This document shows, piece after piece, positions 57,933 to 64,000 of a stretch of 64,000 nt of DNA. Each line of letters begins with the position of its first letter. Position 1 is the stretch's first letter. Made by a program: the position numbers and the translations under genes. Source of the stretch: an uncultured Christensenella sp. (GTDB lineage: Bacteria; Bacillota; Clostridia; Christensenellales; UBA1750); contig CAJJNQ010000006.1 of assembly GCA_905193155.1 (NCBI GenBank), positions 1 to 64,000 on the forward strand, read 5' to 3'. The notes under the pieces were generated by a model. That model had not been told where the DNA came from and made no database searches. It worked only from the letters and a program-made list of their open reading frames with translations.

Positions 57933-58079
57933 ATGCTGTATTTCCCTCTGACGGCGGACGTCATTGCCGAACCGACGCTGGCCGACTCGCCGCAAACTCT
58001 GCTGGTGATCGCGTTAGTAGTCGCCGCGCTGCTGCTCACTGCTGCCGCCATTGCGATCCTGCGCCGCCGCAAAAAGTGA
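57933..58079 (+). CDS. 48-residue membrane protein, related to the preceding one
   Basis: The frame ATG 57933 to TGA 58079 encodes 48 residues: ADVIAEPTLADSPQ, one membrane helix (TLLVIALVVAALLLTAAAIAI), and RRRKK. The ADVI-x-EP start, helix and basic tail copy, in miniature, the two ends of the preceding protein, without its extracellular part. It begins 6 bp after that gene, with AAGGGAG upstream. It is too short for usual gene calling. It could be a partner or a leftover of a duplicate. Confidence 0.6.
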   Translation: MLYFPLTADVIAEPTLADSPQTLLVIALVVAALLLTAAAIAILRRRKK

Positions 58080-58091
58080 TTTCTCATTTCC

Positions 58092-58125
58092 ATCCGCTCT
58101 CTTTTCCGGGAGCGGATTTTCTTTT
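58092..58125 (+). terminator. terminator after the small membrane protein
   Basis: Stem ATCCGCTC / GAGCGGAT with TTTTCTTTT tail. Confidence 0.8.
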
Positions 58126-58146
58126 GTAAAATAAAAATGACAGGTG

Positions 58147-58175
58147 TTGACATCGCTTTTTCCCGCCACTATAAT
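58147..58175 (+). promoter_or_regulatory. promoter of the marR-ABC exporter operon
   Basis: A fully consensus promoter: TTGACA (58147-58152), 17 bp, TATAAT (58170-58175). Such a strong promoter suggests that it is normally held down by a repressor. Confidence 0.9.
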
Positions 58176-58176
58176 A

Positions 58177-58190
58177 TGTAGCATGCTACA
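58177..58190. promoter_or_regulatory. operator, perfect 14-bp palindrome (site 1)
   Basis: TGTAGCATGCTACA begins 1 bp after the -10 box of the marR promoter, where a bound repressor would block transcription. The MarR protein encoded just downstream is the likely ligand. Confidence 0.8.
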
Positions 58191-58215
58191 ATTCAAAGAG
58201 AAAGCGAGGTGCCTT

Positions 58216-58635
58216 ATGAGTCAGCAACACATCGGGTATTTGACCAAGCTCATTTCCGACCGGGTGAAGGTTCACATGGATTCCGTATTCGTCTGTCACG
58301 GTTTGACCATCACGCAGAGCCGGGTGCTGGGTTTTCTCGCCCATCATCAAAACCGCGCCACGCAAAAGGAAATCGAGGATTTTTTGAACGTTTCCCACCC
58401 CACCGTGGTCGGAATCATCAACCGTTTGGAGCAGAGCGGCTTTGTAGAGCGCCTTTCCGACCCGGGGGATCGCCGCAGCCGCATCGTTTCGGCCACTGAG
58501 CAGGCGCAGAGCCTTTCGCATGAAATCGAGCTTCAGATCGACGAAAACGAGCGGCAGATGGTCAGGGGACTGACCGAGCAGGAAACGGTGGAGCTCAAGC
58601 GGATGCTTCAGGTCATTGCCAAGAATCTGGAATAA
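58216..58635 (+). CDS. MarR-family transcriptional regulator
   Basis: The 139-aa protein has the winged helix of MarR (TQKEIEDFLNVSHPTVVGIINRLEQSGFVERL, with the wing DPGDRRSR). It probably represses itself and the ABC exporter genes through the two palindromes at 58177 and 58676. The ATG at 58216 follows GCGAGGT; an open frame of 24 codons upstream runs through the promoter. The inducing compound is unknown. Confidence 0.92.
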   Translation: MSQQHIGYLTKLISDRVKVHMDSVFVCHGLTITQSRVLGFLAHHQNRATQKEIEDFLNVSHPTVVGIINRLEQSGFVERLSDPGDRRSRIVSATEQAQSLSHEIELQIDENERQMVRGLTEQETVELKRMLQVIAKNLE

Positions 58636-58675
58636 CGACCGCCGAATTAAAAGGCGGTTGATTTTCGTCTCAGAG

Positions 58676-58689
58676 TGTAGCGTGCTACA
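58676..58689. promoter_or_regulatory. operator, near-perfect palindrome (site 2)
   Basis: TGTAGCGTGCTACA differs from site 1 at one base and lies between marR and the first ABC gene. It could be a second promoter-operator or a roadblock site. Confidence 0.75.
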
Positions 58690-58725
58690 TAAAATTTACA
58701 AAACAGAGAGGAGCGAACGAACCTC

Positions 58726-60477
58726 ATGGTAAAAACCCTGCTGCGCAGCCTGCGTCAATACAAAAACGTATCGCTGCTGACCATCCTTTTTTCGATGCTG
58801 GAAGTGGTTTTTGAGATCATCATCCCGCTGTGCATGGCCAGATTGATCGACCGCGGTATCGAACAGAGCAATATGTCCGCCGTATGGATTTACGGGCTGG
58901 GGCTGCTCGCGCTGGCGCTGCTCCAGATGGGCACCGGCTTTTACGCCGCGCGCGTCGGCGCAAAGTCCTCGGTGGGCTTTGCCGCCAATCTGCGCGAGGA
59001 TATGTACAAAAACGTGCAGGCCTTCTCCTTTTCCAACATCGATAAGTTCTCCACCGCCTCCATCGTCACGCGCCTGACCACGGACGTGACCAATGTGCAG
59101 AACGCTTACCAAATGCTGCTGCGCATGGCGATCCGCGGACCGTTCATGCTGCTGTTCTCGATGATCGTATCCTTCCGCATCAGCACACAGATCTCGCTGA
59201 TTTTCCTGGCGGTGATCCCGGTGCTGGGCGTGCTGCTGGGCGTGATCGTGCGCTCGGTGCATCCCATCTTTGAGCGGGTGTTCAAGACCTATGATTCGCT
59301 CAACTCCGTCGTGCAGGAAAATGTGCGCGGCATCCGCGTAGTCAAATCCTTCAATCAGGAGCAGCATGAGATCAACAAGTTCGAAACCATCTCCGAAAAG
59401 ATCTACCGCGACTTTGCTAAGGCCGAGCGGCTGCTGGCGCTGAACTCGCCGCTGATGCAGGTCTGTATGTACACCTGCATGATCCTGATCTCGTGGCTGG
59501 GCGCCAAAGCCATCGTGCTCAGCGGCAACGATGCCGCACTGGGGCTGACGACGGGCAACCTGACCGCGCTGTTCACCTACGCGATGCAGATCTTGATGAG
59601 CCTGATGATGCTGTCGATGGTCTTTGCGATGATCACCATCGCCATGTCCTCCGCGCAGCGCATTACGGAGATACTGAACGAGCAGACCGATATCCGCAAC
59701 CCGGAAAATCCCGTCCGCACCGTGCGCGACGGTTCGATCTCCTTTGATCATGTCGACTTTGTCTACGCCTCCAAGGCGGATAAAAAGGTGCTGGATGACA
59801 TCGACCTGCACATCCGCTCGGGCGAAACCATCGGCATCATCGGCGGCACGGGTTCCTCCAAATCCTCGCTGGTGCAGTTAATCCCGCGCCTTTATGACGT
59901 GACGCAGGGAAAGCTGACGCTGGGCGGCGTGGACGTCAGGCAATACGACCTGGAAACCCTGCGCTCGAGCGTGGCCATGGTGCTGCAAAAGAACGAGCTG
60001 TTCTCCGGCACCATCAAGGAAAACCTGCGTTGGGGCAATGAGCACGCCAGCGATGAAGAGCTCAAGCATGCCTGCGAACTGGCCTGCGCCGATGAATTCA
60101 TCTCCGCCATGCCGGACGGCTACGATACCTACATCGAGCAGGGCGGCACGAACGTATCCGGCGGACAGAAGCAGCGCCTCTGCATCGCCCGCGCGCTGCT
60201 CAAACACCCCAAGGTGCTGATTCTGGACGATTCCACCAGCGCCGTCGATACCCATACTGACGCGATGATCCAGAAGGCGATGCGGGAATACATCCCCGAA
60301 ACCACCAAGATCATCATCGCGCAGCGCATCAGCTCCGTGCAAAACGCAGATCGCATCCTCGTGCTGGATGACGGCCGCATCGACGCCATCGGCACGCATG
60401 ACGAACTGCTCAAGAGCTGCGAAATCTACCGCGAAATCTATCAATCCCAGCAGAAGGGAGGAAACGATCATGAATAA
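58726..60477 (+). CDS. ABC exporter half-transporter, degenerate catalytic subunit
   Basis: The 583-aa protein has six membrane helices and a nucleotide-binding domain. Walker A reads GGTGSSKS (Ser where Gly is usual), the signature is VSGGQKQR, Walker B ends LILDDSTSAVD (Asp in place of the catalytic Glu), and the switch is AQR in place of AHR. This marks the degenerate half of a heterodimeric multidrug-type exporter. It overlaps its partner gene by 8 bp. Confidence 0.92.
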   Translation: MVKTLLRSLRQYKNVSLLTILFSMLEVVFEIIIPLCMARLIDRGIEQSNMSAVWIYGLGLLALALLQMGTGFYAARVGAKSSVGFAANLREDMYKNVQAFSFSNIDKFSTASIVTRLTTDVTNVQNAYQMLLRMAIRGPFMLLFSMIVSFRISTQISLIFLAVIPVLGVLLGVIVRSVHPIFERVFKTYDSLNSVVQENVRGIRVVKSFNQEQHEINKFETISEKIYRDFAKAERLLALNSPLMQVCMYTCMILISWLGAKAIVLSGNDAALGLTTGNLTALFTYAMQILMSLMMLSMVFAMITIAMSSAQRITEILNEQTDIRNPENPVRTVRDGSISFDHVDFVYASKADKKVLDDIDLHIRSGETIGIIGGTGSSKSSLVQLIPRLYDVTQGKLTLGGVDVRQYDLETLRSSVAMVLQKNELFSGTIKENLRWGNEHASDEELKHACELACADEFISAMPDGYDTYIEQGGTNVSGGQKQRLCIARALLKHPKVLILDDSTSAVDTHTDAMIQKAMREYIPETTKIIIAQRISSVQNADRILVLDDGRIDAIGTHDELLKSCEIYREIYQSQQKGGNDHE

Positions 60478-62392
60478 AGACGTCAAACGCCCGGCTCCCG
60501 GCGGAAAGCCCCCGGCAAAAATCGATACCAAGACCTTAAAGCGGCTGCTGACCTATATGAAGCCCTACCGTGGCACCATGATCGTGGTCACGATCTGCAT
60601 CCTGCTCAGTGCCGTTGCGGGCGCAGTTTCCTCCATGTTCCTGCAAACGCTGATTGACAGCTACATCGTCCCGCTGCTGGGCATGGACGAGCCGGTGTTC
60701 ACCGGTTTGATCCGGACGCTCATCGTGCTGGCGGTGATCTACCTCATCGGTACGCTGTCCACGCTCTTTTATAACCGCCTGATGGTGACGATAGCGCAGG
60801 GCACGCTCAAAACCATCCGAGACGAGATGTTTGAAAAGATGCAGAAGCTGCCCATCCGTTTCTTTGATTCCCATACCCACGGCGATATCATGAGCCTATA
60901 TACCAACGATACCGACACGCTGCGCCAGCTCATCGCGCAGTCGATGGGACAGCTCATCTCCTCCGCCTTCACCATTGTCGCCGTATTCTTCTGCATGCTC
61001 TATACCAGCATCGGTCTGACCGTCGTGGTGTGCCTGGCGTTATTCCTGGTCATGCTGCCCGTCAAAAAGCTCACGATGAAGATCGGCGGCTATTTCATGG
61101 CGCAGCAGAAGTCTTTGGCCGACCTCAATGGCTATGTAGAAGAAATGGTCAACGGCCAAAAGGTCATCAAGGTATTCTGCCATGAACAGCAGAACTATGA
61201 AGGTCTAACCCAGCGCAACCGCATTTGGGCGCACAATGCCGAAAATGCAAATGGCCTGGCCAACGGTATGATGCCGCTGATGAATGCAGTAGGTTATCTG
61301 CAATACGTCATCGTCGCCATTCTGGGCGGCTATATGGCGGTGGCAGGACTGCCGAATCTGTCGCTGACGGGCATCGGCACGCTGTCGCTGGGCATGATTG
61401 CATCGTTTCTGACGCTGTCGCGCAATTTCACCAACCCTATCACCCAGATCTCCAACCAGTTCAACTCCATCGTCATGGCGCTGGCGGGCGCGGAGCGCAT
61501 CTTCGCCTTCATGGACGAGCAGCCGGAAACTGACGACGGCTATGTTACGCTCGTCAATGCGCGCGAAGTGAAGGGCCGGCTGGTCGAAACCACCGCACGC
61601 ACCGGTCTTTGGGCATGGAAGCATCCCCATGGCGACGGCACCATCACCTACACCAAGCTGGAAGGCCGCGTGGTGTTCGACCATGTGGACTTCGGCTACA
61701 CGCCCGAAAAAGAAGTGCTGCACGACATCACACTTTACGCCGAGCCTGGGCAGAAAATCGCTTTCGTCGGCGCGACGGGCGCGGGCAAAACCACCATCAC
61801 GAACCTCATCAACCGCTTCTACGACATCGCGGACGGCAAAATCCGCTATGACGGCATCAACATCAACAAGATCAAGAAGGCCGACCTGCGCCGCAGCCTG
61901 GGCATCGTGCTGCAGGACGTCAACCTCTTCACCGGCACCGTGATGGAAAACATCCGCTACGGCAACCCGAACGCAACGGACGAAGCGTGCATCGCTGCGG
62001 CAAAGCTTGCCAATGCGGACAACTTCATTCGGATGCTGCCCAGCGGCTATGATACCGTGCTGGAGGGCGACGGCAGCGGTCTTTCGCAGGGACAGCGCCA
62101 GCTGATCTCGATTGCGCGCGCCGCAGTTTCCGATCCTCCGGTAATGATTCTGGACGAGGCAACCTCTTCCATTGATACCCGTACCGAAGCATTGGTGCAG
62201 CACGGCATGGATCGCCTGATGGAAGGCCGCACGGTGTTCGTCATCGCGCACCGTCTGTCTACCGTGCAAAACTCCGATGTTATCATGGTGCTGGATCACG
62301 GCCGCATCATCGAGCGCGGCAGCCACGAAAAGCTCATCGAGGAAAAGGGCACCTATTACCGCCTCTACACCGGCGCGTTCGAGTTGGAATAA
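60470..62392 (+). CDS. ABC exporter half-transporter, catalytic subunit
   Basis: The 640-aa partner has six helices, a normal Walker A GATGAGKT, catalytic MILDEATSSID, and the AHR switch, but an altered signature LSQGQRQ. Its ATP site is completed by the VSGGQ of the other subunit. About 35 extra residues lie between helix 6 and the ATPase core (residues about 370-400). The ATG at 60470 follows GGGAGG. Likely exports drugs or peptides. Confidence 0.93.
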   Translation: MNKDVKRPAPGGKPPAKIDTKTLKRLLTYMKPYRGTMIVVTICILLSAVAGAVSSMFLQTLIDSYIVPLLGMDEPVFTGLIRTLIVLAVIYLIGTLSTLFYNRLMVTIAQGTLKTIRDEMFEKMQKLPIRFFDSHTHGDIMSLYTNDTDTLRQLIAQSMGQLISSAFTIVAVFFCMLYTSIGLTVVVCLALFLVMLPVKKLTMKIGGYFMAQQKSLADLNGYVEEMVNGQKVIKVFCHEQQNYEGLTQRNRIWAHNAENANGLANGMMPLMNAVGYLQYVIVAILGGYMAVAGLPNLSLTGIGTLSLGMIASFLTLSRNFTNPITQISNQFNSIVMALAGAERIFAFMDEQPETDDGYVTLVNAREVKGRLVETTARTGLWAWKHPHGDGTITYTKLEGRVVFDHVDFGYTPEKEVLHDITLYAEPGQKIAFVGATGAGKTTITNLINRFYDIADGKIRYDGININKIKKADLRRSLGIVLQDVNLFTGTVMENIRYGNPNATDEACIAAAKLANADNFIRMLPSGYDTVLEGDGSGLSQGQRQLISIARAAVSDPPVMILDEATSSIDTRTEALVQHGMDRLMEGRTVFVIAHRLSTVQNSDVIMVLDHGRIIERGSHEKLIEEKGTYYRLYTGAFELE

Positions 62393-62424
62393 GCTTTTTC
62401 AGGCAATCACGAACCAAATTAACA

Positions 62425-62463
62425 CAAAGGCGCTATACTCACAAAAGGAGTATAGCGCCTTTG
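62425..62463. terminator. hairpin between convergent genes
   Basis: A perfect 16-bp stem CAAAGGCGCTATACTC with its complement and a 7-base loop, lying between the exporter and the YdjC-type gene. T tails are short, but both transcripts end here. Confidence 0.7.
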
Positions 62464-62476
62464 TCATGGGCCGCAA

Positions 62477-63382
62477 TCAGTAAACGCAGAGGTCGCTGCC
62501 AATGCGGCGCAGGTGGTTCTGATATTCGCGCGTGCCGTAAAGGGCATCGCGCAGGTTGCAAAGCTCAATGTTGTTATCCAGAATCCAGTCGTGCAGGCGC
62601 TTGGAGCAAAGCGCTTCCACGTCATAGGCGCGGCTGAGCGTGACCAGAGGTGCCATCGGGCCGTAATCGCCCTGGTGCGCGACGTAATAATCGACATAGC
62701 CCGGATGGAAGCCGTGCATCAGCGCCGCACCGTCCGGCAGCTCGTTGATCTTCATGGTGTCGGCAAGCAGCCAGTCGATCGCGTCATAATCGTTGTCCAG
62801 GCCGCGGAAGGTTTCCTGCAAAGGGCCGCCGCCCAGATTCCAATTGTCCGCCATAAAAACTTTGCTGTCCGCCCACTTGGGATCGACCGGGCCGCGCGTG
62901 ATCTCGCCGGTTTCCGGGTCGCGGTGCAGACGGCTGGCGTAGTTGACCGCCATGCCGTATTCACGGGAAACGTCCGCAAGCGCAGCAGAAAAAGGCGTTT
63001 CACGACCAAAATCCACCCCGACGTCCGGCACGCGGCCCAGTATGTCCAGACAGCGGTCGAGTTGCGCACGGCATTCCGCCACGACCTCGTCATAATCCAC
63101 GTCCTGTGCCGAACGCAGGTCATGACGGAAACGATCCGTGCCCGGAATCAGCAGGGACTTCACCTTTTCGACGGGCATCACGGCGCTGTTCCAGAAATGC
63201 GTGTGCCAGCCAACGCTGATCCAGGGATAGTTCTTCAGGCGTTCCAGCGCATCTACCGTGCCGGGGGATTCCAGCATGATGTCAGCCGAGGTGCCATAAC
63301 CTCGGTCGTAAGTTTCAAATGTGCCGATATTGCACACCGGGGTGTAGCCAACGTCGTCTGTTCGGATAATTAACTTTCTCAT
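62477..63382 (-). CDS. ChbG/YdjC-type carbohydrate deacetylase
   Basis: The 301-aa protein has the YdjC fold motifs: RTDDVGYTPVCN (metal Asp pair), VGWHTHFW, and ALMHGFHPGYVD. The family removes acetyl groups from chito-oligosaccharides or related sugars. No signal peptide, so it works inside. The start has GGAAGTGG upstream. It stands alone. Confidence 0.85.
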   Translation of the reverse strand: MRKLIIRTDDVGYTPVCNIGTFETYDRGYGTSADIMLESPGTVDALERLKNYPWISVGWHTHFWNSAVMPVEKVKSLLIPGTDRFRHDLRSAQDVDYDEVVAECRAQLDRCLDILGRVPDVGVDFGRETPFSAALADVSREYGMAVNYASRLHRDPETGEITRGPVDPKWADSKVFMADNWNLGGGPLQETFRGLDNDYDAIDWLLADTMKINELPDGAALMHGFHPGYVDYYVAHQGDYGPMAPLVTLSRAYDVEALCSKRLHDWILDNNIELCNLRDALYGTREYQNHLRRIGSDLCVY

Positions 63383-63483
63383 GTTTTTTCCACTTCCTTT
63401 GGATAAAATTTTTTTATGTATTTAATATAGCACATCAAAACCAGTGAATGTAAGTAAAAAATTATGTCACAGGAGGAACCGCC

Positions 63484-64000
63484 ATGAAAAACGCCATCGT
63501 ATTCGATCTGGACGGCACGCTGTGGGACTCCGTGCCCGCCTGCACCGCTTCGTGGAGCCGAGTGCTTGCCGGCGATCCCCGCGCGCTAGGCGCAACGCTG
63601 ACCGAGCCGCAGATGCGCTCCTATATGGGTAAAACCGAGCTGGAAATCGCGCACCTGATGCTGCCGGGCGTAGATGACGAAACCGACCACGAGATCATGC
63701 AGGCCTGCACACGTGCGGAATATGACTATCTGCGCAGCGAAGGCGGCGCGACGCTCTTTCCGGGCGTTGCGGAAACTGTGCGCATGCTCTGCCGTTCCTA
63801 TGATCTGTACATCGTCAGCAATTGTCAGCCTGGATATATCGAGCTGTTCCTTGATTTCAGCAGGCTGAACGACTGCTTTGCCGGACACACCTGTGCGGGC
63901 ACGACGGGGCTGGACAAAGGCGGCAGCATTCGCCTGCTGCTGGACAGCGTCGGAAATCCCTCCGCCTTTTACCTGGGCGATACCGACGGCGACGAGCGCG
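63484..64000 (+). CDS. HAD-superfamily hydrolase (partial, cut by window end)
   Basis: The first 172 codons are present. Motif I is FDLDGTLWDS (residues 7-16), motif II is IVSNCQ (near 104), a Lys in LDKGGSI, and motif IV begins at LGDTDGDE near the edge. A helical cap lies between. It is a phosphoglycolate-phosphatase-like enzyme. ATG 63484 follows AGGAGG. The end is outside the window. Confidence 0.88.
   Translation, partial: MKNAIVFDLDGTLWDSVPACTASWSRVLAGDPRALGATLTEPQMRSYMGKTELEIAHLMLPGVDDETDHEIMQACTRAEYDYLRSEGGATLFPGVAETVRMLCRSYDLYIVSNCQPGYIELFLDFSRLNDCFAGHTCAGTTGLDKGGSIRLLLDSVGNPSAFYLGDTDGDER

Overview
The window is a GC-rich chromosomal segment (about 60% G+C by eye) from an anaerobic, probably gut-dwelling member of the Clostridia (Bacillota). 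Pointers are strong AGGAGG ribosome sites nearly everywhere, two T-box leaders, a non-bacterial-type AspRS paired with GatCAB, a YesMN two-component pair, many glycoside hydrolases, and a ferredoxin-like aldo/keto reductase. I cannot name the genus. Most genes are ordinary; every gene start was chosen from the ribosome site rather than from ORF length.

Layout. 1-400: a likely insertion-sequence end and a 42-residue small gene. 403-10243 (minus): sirtuin, GH36 alpha-galactosidase, SbcCD nuclease, GH2 glycosidase. 10393-15342 (minus): aspS-gatC-gatA-gatB operon making Asn-tRNA by the indirect route, led by a T-box whose specifier reads as an Asn codon. 15382-17302 (minus): two exported proteins carrying three copies of one unrecognised domain. 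17415-20161 (minus): metN-metI-metQ methionine uptake operon under a Met T-box. 20197-22652 (plus): ADP-ribosylglycohydrolase and an AIM24-family protein. 22803-32081 (plus): one tightly packed operon with every shikimate-pathway step plus the Phe and Tyr branches, with an aroE-aroK fusion, ending in azlCD. 32108-33153: two dead GNAT acetyltransferase genes.

33210-36628: a small membrane protein, a KDPG aldolase fused to a VOC-like domain, and glutamine-dependent NAD synthetase. 36713-37956: a tRNA-Leu(GAG) followed by an AT-rich island of about 1.1 kb with one orphan gene that carries an R-x4-H (HEPN-like) motif, then non-coding AT-rich DNA. 37979-42984: FucO-type dehydrogenase, an XRE regulator with two alkyltransferase-family genes, a PHP hydrolase, and a FliB-family protein. 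43013-52258: a serine hydrolase divergent from a YesN/YesM/periplasmic-binding-lipoprotein signalling operon, then a carbohydrate ABC importer (binding protein plus two permeases, no ATPase).

52326-55587: 3-methyladenine glycosylase, a clan-A glycosidase, and an aldo/keto reductase whose promoter has a textbook MerR-type 19-bp spacer with palindrome. 55689-58079: a probable transporter with a small membrane partner and two related envelope proteins, one only 48 residues long. 58147-62392: a MarR regulator and a heterodimeric ABC exporter, with two copies of a 14-bp palindrome upstream of each. 62477-64000: a YdjC-type deacetylase and the start of a HAD hydrolase cut by the window edge.

No CRISPR array, rRNA or complete mobile element is visible. 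The least explained items are the AT-rich island gene beside the tRNA, the three-copy exported domain, and the 48-residue membrane protein.
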